Assembly: GCF_900104385.1 (NCBI RefSeq)
Contig: NZ_FNJA01000001.1
Location: 346,386-410,385 of the forward strand
Direction: 5' to 3'
DNA length: 64,000 nt
Source: Rhodoferax sp. OV413
Lineage (GTDB): Bacteria; Pseudomonadota; Gammaproteobacteria; Burkholderiales; Burkholderiaceae_C
A model generated the notes under the pieces. The model was not told the origin of the DNA and did not search any database. It saw nothing but the letters and a program-made list of their open reading frames with translations. The translations under genes and the position numbers were made by a program. Of the stretch, positions 8,863 through 17,160 are shown in pieces; the stretch's first letter is position 1; each line of letters starts with the position of its first letter.

Positions 8863-9438
8863 ATGGCCTTGATCGACCAGCTCCTGCCCCGCTACCAGTT
8901 CTGTGAGAAGCACCAGCTGTTGACCAGCGCCGAGCCCGCTGCCCTATTGGACGCCGCACTCCGGCCCGAGATCAGCGAAGACCCGTGGACACGCCGCTTC
9001 ATCCAGCTACGCGAGTTGCCCGACCGTGCGTGGGGCGCTCTAGGTGGACACAGCGGGCTGCAGCGGCAGCCTGCGTTTGGCATCCACAACTTCACGCCGC
9101 TGGGCCGCGACGGAGATCAAGAAGTCGCCATCGGCCTGGTGGGCAAGTTCTGGCAGGCCGACTTCGGCCAGGCCCGGATTGCGAACGCGGACGCATTCAT
9201 CCAGTTTTCCGAACCCGGTGTGGCCAAGCTGGTGCTGAACTTCAGCACCGAAGCCGCGGCAGATGGACGCACCTGGCTGCGCACCGAGACTCGGGTGTTT
9301 TGCAACGACCGGCCTTCCTTGCGGCGGTTTACGCCGTACTGGTGGTTGATTCGACCGGTGAGTGGGTTGATACGCAAGAGGCTACTGGGGCGGGTACGGG
9401 ATGCGGCGCAGCGCAACCAGAAAGGCCGGCCGCTATAG
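8863..9438 (+). CDS. Hypothetical protein, 191 aa
   Basis: I do not recognise this protein with certainty. It is soluble-looking, rich in aromatic residues, with no signal peptide. A conserved-looking C-terminal segment (ETRVFCNDRPSLRRF, then PYWWLIRPVSGLIRKRLL) resembles the tails of small lipid-binding-like (SRPBCC/DUF2867-type) hypothetical proteins, but that link is only an impression. The ATG at 8863 has no clear Shine-Dalgarno. Codon use is like that of the neighbours, and the frame is open for its whole length, so it is probably a real gene. It is divergent from the ice-binding operon and followed by another hypothetical gene 45 bp downstream. Confidence 0.65.
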   Translation: MALIDQLLPRYQFCEKHQLLTSAEPAALLDAALRPEISEDPWTRRFIQLRELPDRAWGALGGHSGLQRQPAFGIHNFTPLGRDGDQEVAIGLVGKFWQADFGQARIANADAFIQFSEPGVAKLVLNFSTEAAADGRTWLRTETRVFCNDRPSLRRFTPYWWLIRPVSGLIRKRLLGRVRDAAQRNQKGRPL

Positions 9439-9483
9439 TCCTAAGAAATACCTTAGCCTCCATCCAAGCTCCAACCACCACGC

Positions 9484-9948
9484 ATGTTGAAACTCCCGTT
9501 CCTTGTCATCATCTCGCTGCTCTTTTCGTTTGGAGCAATCCATGCCCAAACACCAAAGACACCCAAACTTTCAACCCGGGACGAATACCGTGCTTGCCAA
9601 AAAGAAGACGACGAATTAAAGAACAAGCGTAGTTTTCTGACTAATGAGTCAGAAACGCATAGCGCCAACCTCAAACGCATCCAAGATGAAATGCAAGCCC
9701 ATGTGGCCACTCAACCATTGGTTAATGCATCTGACGAAGCGGCAGTTGTCGCCTTCAACGAGAAGATCCAGGCGCTGAACACACAAGTCAGCACGTCAAA
9801 CAAAGAGGCCGAGAGGCTGAACCAGGAACAACACAGGTTCAATGCATGGACTGCTGCCCTAAACCAACGATGCGCGGGTATGGTGGTGAGCTACGCCGAC
9901 CATGAGGCGATTCGAAAAGAGCGAGCGGAAACTGGCAAGAAGAAGTGA
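9484..9948 (+). CDS. Small exported coiled-coil protein
   Basis: The 154-residue hypothetical protein has a clear N-terminal signal peptide (MLKLPFLVIISLLFSFG… AIHAQ). The rest is charged, helical and Glu/Lys/Asn/Gln-rich, so a periplasmic coiled coil is likely. Two cysteines (in YRACQKED and NQRCAG) could form a disulfide. The base composition is visibly lower in GC than in the flanking genes, which hints at horizontal origin or relaxed codon use. No known domain is recognised. It ends just before the large inverted repeat at 9961-10004. Confidence 0.65.
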   Translation: MLKLPFLVIISLLFSFGAIHAQTPKTPKLSTRDEYRACQKEDDELKNKRSFLTNESETHSANLKRIQDEMQAHVATQPLVNASDEAAVVAFNEKIQALNTQVSTSNKEAERLNQEQHRFNAWTAALNQRCAGMVVSYADHEAIRKERAETGKKK

Positions 9949-9960
9949 GATGAAACCACC

Positions 9961-10004
9961 CATTGACTGACCTGCCCCGGAAAACGGGGTCAAGTCAGTC
10001 AATG
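9961..10004. terminator. Long inverted repeat between convergent genes
   Basis: An 11-bp outer stem (CATTGACTGAC with GTCAGTCAATG) and an inner CCCCG/CGGGG stem enclose GAAAA. It lies between a plus-strand gene ending at 9948 and a minus-strand gene whose stop codon is inside the right arm. It probably acts as a bidirectional transcription barrier. The inner part (TGACCTGCCCCG…) also resembles IS3-family terminal repeats, so it could be an IS footprint. Confidence 0.55.
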
Positions 10005-10400
10005 CAGCTTATGCCCCGCCTCCACCGGCGTTTCGGTATGCATTACACACTGCCACGCTTTGCCCTTCTGCACCCAGGTCGAAGTGTCGTGCATCACTTG
10101 CTCGGTCGTCTTGCTCTTGCCCTTGGTAGCCATGGCCTGCTTGACGCGGTAGGTGAGGATGGCGGTGGCGTCGTTGGGGAACATGACTTCCATGTCGCTG
10201 AGCTCGAAGGATGTGATGACCATCGTGCCTTGCTCGGCCATCTTGCGGTAGCTGGCGTGGTCGAACTGCATCGCGCCTTGGGCGCTGACCATCAGCGCGG
10301 GCTCGCTGAGCATTTCCAGCGCTGTGTCCGTGTCCTGGTCGACCATGGACTGCCAAAACTTGTTTTCCAGGTCGATGAGGGTTTTTTGGGGTGTCGCCAT
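9999..10400 (-). CDS. SnoaL/DUF4440-like (NTF2-fold) protein
   Basis: The 133-residue cytoplasmic protein has the pattern of NTF2-like DUF4440/SnoaL-type proteins: an N-terminal helix (LIDLENKFWQSMVDQDTDTA), a central FELSDMEVMF strand, and a C-terminal THTSTWVQKGKAW-like segment (here HDTSTWVQKGKAWQCVMH). Members range from small enzymes to proteins of unknown role, so no substrate can be given. The start at 10400 is supported by AAGGAG 7 bases upstream. It is transcribed alone, and its last codons form part of the inverted repeat at 9961-10004. Confidence 0.75.
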   Translation of the reverse strand: MATPQKTLIDLENKFWQSMVDQDTDTALEMLSEPALMVSAQGAMQFDHASYRKMAEQGTMVITSFELSDMEVMFPNDATAILTYRVKQAMATKGKSKTTEQVMHDTSTWVQKGKAWQCVMHTETPVEAGHKLH

Positions 10401-10504
10401 GGCGGACTCCTTGTGGGTTGAAAGTGTCCATCCTGCTCCGGTGCAGACCAGCCACTATCAGACAGCACACTGCCCACGGGTAGGCCTGCTCCTACGCCGC
10501 AACG

Positions 10505-11755
10505 CTAAGCCAGCAAGGCCTGGCGCAGCTGCGTCGCCAGCCCACTCGGCTCCGTCCGCCCCAGCCGCACTTCCGGCGTCCCATGCCAAGCCGCACAACG
10601 CTGGATCGCCTCCGCCACCGCCCGCACCGCCGCGTCGCTGAGCCGAACGCCCGGCTCCAGAAACAGCGCTTTCACCTCGAACACGCCTTGCGCGCGGTGC
10701 GCCTTGGCGTCCAGCCGTCCCACCAGCGCGCCCTTGTGCAGGATGGGCAGCACGAAGTAGCCGTAGGTGCGCTTGTCTTCCGGCGTGTAGCACTCGATGC
10801 GGTAGTCGAAGCCGAACATGGCGGAGGCGCGTTCACGGTCCCAGACCAGCGGGTCAAAGGGCGACAGCAGCGCGGTGTGGGTGGCGCGCAGCTTGCCGGC
10901 CTGGGCGGTTTGCAGCAGCTCGGCGTGCTGCTGGTGCACGTAGCCGGGCAGCGTCCAGCCCTGCACTTGCACGCGCTGCACCACGCCCTGCTCCACCAGC
11001 GCATCCAGGTCAGCGTCCTTCAGGCGCGGCTTCTGGCGGAAGTAGTCATGCACCCAGCGGGCCTGGGTGATGCCCAGCGCCAGGATGGCTTTCTCGGTGA
11101 AATGTCTGTGCACGGCGGCGGCTTCGGGCAGCTGGGCGTCGGCCAGGTGCGGGTGTACGCGGTGCGCGAGGTCGTAGACGCGTTGGAAGCTGTCGCGCCG
11201 CTTCACCATCAGCTCGCCGCTGGCGAACAGCGCCTCCAGCCAGCGCTTTTCGTCCTTGCGGTCCCACCAGCCGTTGCCGGTCTTACCGTCTTGTCGGGCG
11301 AACTCGGACGACTTGACCGGGCCCTTGACATCGATATGCGCGAGCAGATTGTCCAGATGTGCGCGCTGGCTGGTCTGGACTGCCTGGCCGTTCAGCAGGC
11401 TCCAATGCCGGCGCGTGTGCTGGTTGTAGCTGCGGTGCAGCAGCACGTCGTCAGTCGGCGCAAAGCAGGCTTCGTGGGCCCAGGTTTCGAACAGATGGCC
11501 ATCTGCCAGGGCCGCGTCCAGCCAGGCCTGCGGGTAGGCGCCCAGCCGAGAGAACAGCACCAGATACGGGCTGCGCGCCACCACGCTGATGGTGTCGATC
11601 TGCAGCAGCTGCATGCGGGCGATGCAGTCGCGCAGCGCCAGCGGGGTGGCCGCCCGGCGCGGCGTGGTCAGCAAGCCCTGGGCGGCCAGCTGCAGCAGAC
11701 GGGCCTGGGCCAGGGTGAGGGGCGCATTGGCCGGGGTGTCTGAGGGCAAAGTCAT
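10505..11755 (-). CDS. Winged-helix DNA glycosylase, AlkX/YcaQ (AlkZ-like) family
   Basis: The 416-residue protein belongs to the HTH_42/AlkZ-like family. E. coli YcaQ (AlkX) removes alkylated bases and unhooks interstrand crosslinks. Family hallmarks are the N-terminal LTLAQARLLQLAAQGL, then MQLLQIDTISVVARSPYLVL with the catalytic Q-x-D triad at about residues 52-54, then RLGAYPQAWLD, LFETWAHEAC, and a C-terminal DPLVWDRERASAMFGFDYR. The Q-x-D form (not Q-x-Q) points to the AlkX branch. The ATG at 11755 is preferred to a TTG four codons upstream. A copy of the dispersed repeat lies directly upstream. Confidence 0.85.
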   Translation of the reverse strand: MTLPSDTPANAPLTLAQARLLQLAAQGLLTTPRRAATPLALRDCIARMQLLQIDTISVVARSPYLVLFSRLGAYPQAWLDAALADGHLFETWAHEACFAPTDDVLLHRSYNQHTRRHWSLLNGQAVQTSQRAHLDNLLAHIDVKGPVKSSEFARQDGKTGNGWWDRKDEKRWLEALFASGELMVKRRDSFQRVYDLAHRVHPHLADAQLPEAAAVHRHFTEKAILALGITQARWVHDYFRQKPRLKDADLDALVEQGVVQRVQVQGWTLPGYVHQQHAELLQTAQAGKLRATHTALLSPFDPLVWDRERASAMFGFDYRIECYTPEDKRTYGYFVLPILHKGALVGRLDAKAHRAQGVFEVKALFLEPGVRLSDAAVRAVAEAIQRCAAWHGTPEVRLGRTEPSGLATQLRQALLA

Positions 11756-11762
11756 TTCACTA

Positions 11763-11822
11763 TTCAATTGATAGCTGCCAGCGCTGATGGAATATGCGCT
11801 GGAGGCCTAAAAAGCTTATAAA
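11763..11822 (+). repeat. Dispersed palindromic repeat (copy C)
   Basis: It reads TTGATAGCTGCCAGCGCT, then ATGCGCTGGAGGCC, then AAGCTTATAAA, an almost textbook family member. It sits in the short space between the divergent glycosylase and kinase genes and may overlap their promoters. Confidence 0.8.
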
Positions 11823-11989
11823 CCGCAGGCAAGGGTGCGAAGGCCAAGCTTGCACAGCATAGCCCGGGCATGACCGCGACGGAGGCCGAGAGGATGGCCT
11901 TGCATATGCTGCAGCGCAGCACACCCTTTTATACTGGGCCGACAGCAGCGCCATCCGCCGCGCTGCCCGACTGGACCACCCTCCCCTTG

Positions 11990-13414
11990 ATGTTACGTGC
12001 CTCTTTTCGCCAACTGCTGTTGCTGGCTTTTGTGCTGATGTCCGTGCTGCTGGGCGCGGTATCGCTCAGCGGCTTGCAGGCGCTGCAAGGCCTGCTGGCC
12101 AAGAGCCGCGAAGCCGGGCAGCAAAGCATCCAGCTGAATCTGTCGACCCGCGGCCTGGCCGAGCGCAGCACCGACATGGAACGCGCGGCCCGCCAGTACC
12201 TGGTGCTGGGCGACGACGCGTTGCGCCAGCGCTTCGACGACGCGGCCAACCAGGCGCAGACCCTGCTGCTGCCATTGGGCCAGTACCCGCCAACCCAGGT
12301 GCTGACCCAGCAATGGCTGGCCGGGGCGGTGCGCGTGCGCAGCCAGTTGGCCGACCAGCGGCTGGACCTGGCCGCGCGCGAGCAGGCCGTGGCCACCGAA
12401 TTCCGCGCGCTGGAAAACATCTTGCGCAGCCTGACCCAGCAGGTGCAGCAAAGCATCAGCCAGCGCAACCAGGAGGTGCAGGACGCGCTGGAAACCCAGC
12501 GCAACCGGCAGGTGCAGCAGGTGCTGGTGGCCATCGTGGCCGCCGCGGTGGCGGCGCTGGCGTTTGGCTTGTGGCTGACCCGGCCGCTGCGGCGCCTGGG
12601 CCAGGCCATCGTGGCGCTGGGCGAAGGCCGGCTGGCCGAGCCGGTGAACATCCGCGGCCCGGCCGACCTGTCCAGCCTGGGCCGCCAGCTCGATTGGCTG
12701 CGCCTGCGCCTGACCGAGCTGGACGAAGACAAGGCCCGCTTTTTGCGCCACACCTCGCACGAGCTCAAGACCCCACTGGCCGCCGTGAGCGAAGCTGTGT
12801 CGCTGCTGCAAGAGGGAGTGGGCGGCACGCTGGGCGCCGAGCAGGCCGAGATCGTCGGCATCCTGCAGCACAACACCAGCGTGCTGCAGCAGCAGATTGA
12901 AGACCTACTGCGCTACAACGCCGCCGCCTTTGACGCACGCCGGCTGCAGCGCCGACCGACCCCGCTGCGCAGCCTGGTCGAGCAGGTGGTGCAAGCCCAG
13001 CGCCTGAGCTGGCAGGCGCGCAGCCTGTCGGTGGCGGTGGAAGGCGATGTAGCGCTGGTCCAGCCGGTAGACCCCGAACGCCTGGGGGCAGCGCTGGGCA
13101 ATCTGCTGTCCAACGCCATCCGCTTCAGTCCGTCGGGCGGCCGCATCCGCTGGTGGGTGGGCACGCTGGGCGACAAGGCGGTGCTGCAAATCAGCGACAA
13201 CGGCCCCGGCGTACCGGCGGCCGACCGCGAACATATCTTCGATCCGTTTTACCGCGGCAGCCTGCAGCCCCAGGGCCAGGCCCGTGGCAGCGGTATCGGC
13301 CTGTCCATCGTGCGCGAACAAGTCAGCGCCCACGGGGGTCAGGTCCGGCTCGCCGCCGATGCGGCGGGCGCCTGCTTTCAAATCCTTTTGCCGTTGGAAA
13401 ATTCCCATGCATGA
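11990..13414 (+). CDS. glrK: Sensor histidine kinase, GlrK/QseE type
   Basis: The membrane sensor kinase probably phosphorylates GlrR, encoded two genes downstream. From the ATG at 11990 it has 474 residues, matching the ~475 of E. coli GlrK. A first TM segment (LLLLAFVLMSVLLGAVSL) is followed by a periplasmic helical region, a second TM near residue 185 (VLVAIVAAAVAALAFGLWL), a HAMP region, an H-box (FLRHTSHELKTPLAAV), an N-box (LGNLLSNAIRF), a G1 box (ISDNGPGVP) and a G2 box (GSGIGLSIV). All kinase motifs are intact. The frame opens earlier at 11870, and the ATG at 11894 has GGAGG ahead, so a longer N-terminus is possible. The stop overlaps the lipoprotein gene by 8 bp. Confidence 0.9.
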   Translation: MLRASFRQLLLLAFVLMSVLLGAVSLSGLQALQGLLAKSREAGQQSIQLNLSTRGLAERSTDMERAARQYLVLGDDALRQRFDDAANQAQTLLLPLGQYPPTQVLTQQWLAGAVRVRSQLADQRLDLAAREQAVATEFRALENILRSLTQQVQQSISQRNQEVQDALETQRNRQVQQVLVAIVAAAVAALAFGLWLTRPLRRLGQAIVALGEGRLAEPVNIRGPADLSSLGRQLDWLRLRLTELDEDKARFLRHTSHELKTPLAAVSEAVSLLQEGVGGTLGAEQAEIVGILQHNTSVLQQQIEDLLRYNAAAFDARRLQRRPTPLRSLVEQVVQAQRLSWQARSLSVAVEGDVALVQPVDPERLGAALGNLLSNAIRFSPSGGRIRWWVGTLGDKAVLQISDNGPGVPAADREHIFDPFYRGSLQPQGQARGSGIGLSIVREQVSAHGGQVRLAADAAGACFQILLPLENSHA

Positions 13415-14002
13415 GCCAATGCTTCGCCGACTCGGCCTATTGAGTCTGCTCACCCTGGCCGCCTGCAGCTCGGTGGTACTGCCGCCGCCGGCGCCTCCAC
13501 CGCCCGTGGTCCCTGCCCCGGTCGCCGTGCCACCGCCTGCGCCCGCAGTGCAGATAGTTGCCCCACCCGCGCCAGCGCAGCCGGCCCCGGCCGACGAAGC
13601 CGGGCGCCAGCTGCTGCGCTGGCAAGAGGCTTTGCGGGTGGCCGCCCCCGACACCCTGCCCGCCCTGGCCGCCCGCCTGGCGGCCGAGCCCCCCAACCCC
13701 GCCAGCACGGTGCACCTGGCCCTGGTGTGGATGAACACCCGCACGCCGGGCGATGTCAACCGCGCCCTGCCCTTGCTGGAGCAGCTGCAGCAGTCGACCG
13801 ATCCCGCCGCCCAGCCCTGGGGCGACTGGGCGCGGCTGCTCGCCACCCGGGCCGGTGAGCAAAAGCGGCTGGAAGAACAGGTGGCGCGCCAATCGCAGCA
13901 GCTGCGCGACAGCCAGCGCCGCATCGACCAGCTGAACGAACAACTGGAGGCGCTGAAGGCCATCGAACGGTCGCTGGCGCCGCGCCGCCTGGACAAAGCG
14001 CC

Positions 14003-14006
<4 letters not shown>
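13407..14006 (+). CDS. QseG-like outer-membrane lipoprotein
   Basis: The 199-residue lipoprotein has the signal MHEPMLRRLGLLSLLTLAAC with a lipobox ending at Cys. A Pro/Ala/Val-rich stretch follows, and then a helical C-terminal part ending in a coiled coil (RLEEQVARQSQQLRDSQRRI…). In enterobacteria QseG sits between glrK and glrR, and the outer-membrane lipoprotein contacts and activates the kinase. The position, overlap with both partners and lipoprotein nature argue for the same role here, though the sequence is low-complexity and divergent. The gene overlaps glrK by 8 bp and glrR by ATGA, so the three should be translated together. Confidence 0.8.
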
Positions 14007-15439
<1,433 letters not shown>

Positions 15440-15504
15440 CGACAGGCTATTTATCTTTACAAATCAGCTACTTACGGCCCAGGCCCGGGCCAGGCCCCAC
15501 AGCC

Positions 15505-15522
15505 TGTCGCCAATCGGCGACG
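15505..15522. promoter_or_regulatory. GlrR-type enhancer site 2 (one mismatch)
   Basis: TGTC and GACG are separated by exactly 10 bases, so one base differs from the TGTC-N10-GACA pattern. The flanking CCTGTCGCC is shared with site 1. The centre is about 109 bp upstream of the predicted opgG start, and the two sites are 78 bp apart. Confidence 0.65.
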
Positions 15523-15565
15523 GTTTTGCCCAAGCAGCTTGTAGGAATACGCTCACAAAGCATGC

Positions 15566-15578
15566 CAAGTAGTTGATT
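15566..15578 (-). promoter_or_regulatory. IHF-like site between enhancers and promoter
   Basis: On the minus strand AATCAACTACTTG fits the IHF consensus WATCAANNNNTTR at every defined position. It lies between the GlrR-type sites and the -24/-12 element, where DNA bending would bring the bound activator to the polymerase. Confidence 0.55.
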
Positions 15579-15596
15579 TGCATAGGTATTTTTGAG

Positions 15597-15612
15597 TGGC
15601 ACAGGGTTTGCA
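15597..15612 (+). promoter_or_regulatory. Sigma-54 (-24/-12) promoter of opgGH
   Basis: TGGCAC at 15597-15602 and TTGCA at 15608-15612 form a near-consensus sigma-54 promoter (TGGCACG-N4-TTGCW). The invariant GG and GC are spaced by exactly 10 bases. The predicted start of transcription is near 15623, only two bases before the opgG ATG at 15625. Confidence 0.8.
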
Positions 15613-15624
15613 CTAATACGTGCA

Positions 15625-17160
15625 ATGAACCCTCAACTACACGCTCAACGACACCATCTTTCGCTGGCCGCGCTGCTGCTCGCCGCCCCCATGGCAGTGC
15701 TTGCCGCTCCGGGCCGTACCGACTTTGACACCGTAGGCGAACGCGCCAGGGCCCTGGCCGCCCAGCCCTACCGCCCCACGCCCAGCCGCACCCCAGATGT
15801 GCTGCGCCAGCTGAGCTACGACCAGATGCGCGACATCCGATTCAAGCCCGAGCGGGCCGCCTGGCGCAGCGATCAACTGCCGTATGAACTGATGTTCTTT
15901 CATCTGGGCAAGTACCAGACCGAGCCGGTGCGCATGCATGAAATCACGGCCGAGGGCGACCGCCCTTTCCGCTTCAACCCATCAGACTTCACCTACGGCG
16001 CCAACACCTTGAAGCCCGAAACCTGGGGCGATATTGGCCACGCCGGTTTTCGGGTGCATTACCCGCTGAACAACCCGGCGTACAAGGACGAGCTGGTGGT
16101 GTTCCAGGGCGCCAGCTACTTCCGTGCGCTGAGCACCGGGCTGCACTACGGCCTATCGGCCCGTGGCTTGGCGGTAGACACCGCTGGCGGCGGCCCAGAA
16201 GAGTTTCCGCGCTTTACCGACTTCTGGATCGAAAAACCCACGGCCGGCTCTACAGCGCTGAACGTGCTGGCCCTCCTGGACTCGCCCCGGGTCAGCGGCG
16301 CTTATCGCTTTGAAATCCAGCCCGGCAGCACCACCACCATGAAGGTACAGGCCCGCCTGTACCTGCGCGACGCCGGCAAGAACCCGATCAAGACGCTGGG
16401 CATCGCACCGTTGACCAGCATGTTCACCTTTGGTGAAAACCAGCCGAGCCGGGATGACTTCCGCCCCGAGGTGCATGACTCCGACGGCCTGATGGTCGCC
16501 AGCGGCGAAGGCGAATGGCTGTGGCGCCCGCTGCAGAACCCGCGCAGCCCGCTGGTCACCTCGTTCACCACCCAATCGCCCAAAGGCTTTGGCCTGATGC
16601 AGCGCGACCGTAACTTCAGCAGCTATGAAGACAGCGAAGCCAGCTACGAACGCCGCCCATCCGCCTGGGTTACGCCCACCGGCGACTGGGGCGCAGGCCG
16701 GGTGGAACTGGTGCAGTTGCACACCCCTGACGAAACCCACGACAACATCGTTGCCTACTGGGTGCCCGCCAAATTGCCCATGCCCGGCCAGCCGCTGGAC
16801 ATTGGCTGGCAGGTAGCCTGGCAAGGCGATGCCCAGCAGCGCCCACCGGCCGCTTGGGTTGCCCAGACCCGCGTGGGCCGCAGCTTTGCTGCCCTGGCGC
16901 CCAACGAGCAGCAGCTGATCGTCGACTTCACCGGCCCCGATCTGCCCAAAACCGGCGAAGTACGCGCCATTGCCAGCGCCGACAGCAATGGCCAGATCAC
17001 CGAACAAAACGTCTACCGCGTAGAGGCCACCGGTGCCTGGCGCCTGGCTCTGCGCGTGAAACCCGTGGACGCCAGCCGCCCCGTGGAACTGCGTGCCTAC
17101 CTCAGCTCCGGCCCCAACACCATCAGCGAAACATGGACCCACATCCTGGTACCCCTATGA
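15625..17160 (+). CDS. opgG: Glucan biosynthesis protein G (OpgG/MdoG)
   Basis: The periplasmic protein is needed to build the branched osmoregulated periplasmic glucans released by OpgH. It has 511 residues, as in E. coli. The signal peptide is MNPQLHAQRHHLSLAALLLA… ending AVLAAPG. Family segments include LSYDQMRDIRFKPERAAW, ELMFFHLGKY, FRVHYPLNNP, SYFRALSTGLHYGLSARGLA, EFPRFTDFWIEKP and FGLMQRDRNFSSYED. The start at 15625 gives the signal peptide; an upstream in-frame GTG at 15592 would lie upstream of the sigma-54 -24 box, so it is rejected. It is the first gene of an operon with opgH (overlap ATGA). The promoter region suggests control by the adjacent GlrR. Confidence 0.95.
   Translation: MNPQLHAQRHHLSLAALLLAAPMAVLAAPGRTDFDTVGERARALAAQPYRPTPSRTPDVLRQLSYDQMRDIRFKPERAAWRSDQLPYELMFFHLGKYQTEPVRMHEITAEGDRPFRFNPSDFTYGANTLKPETWGDIGHAGFRVHYPLNNPAYKDELVVFQGASYFRALSTGLHYGLSARGLAVDTAGGGPEEFPRFTDFWIEKPTAGSTALNVLALLDSPRVSGAYRFEIQPGSTTTMKVQARLYLRDAGKNPIKTLGIAPLTSMFTFGENQPSRDDFRPEVHDSDGLMVASGEGEWLWRPLQNPRSPLVTSFTTQSPKGFGLMQRDRNFSSYEDSEASYERRPSAWVTPTGDWGAGRVELVQLHTPDETHDNIVAYWVPAKLPMPGQPLDIGWQVAWQGDAQQRPPAAWVAQTRVGRSFAALAPNEQQLIVDFTGPDLPKTGEVRAIASADSNGQITEQNVYRVEATGAWRLALRVKPVDASRPVELRAYLSSGPNTISETWTHILVPL

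Noticed and set aside
11870-11989. Longer N-terminus of the GlrK-like kinase
   Set aside because: Possible (the ATG at 11894 has GGAGG ahead), but the 11990 start matches the normal family size and begins directly before the first TM helix.
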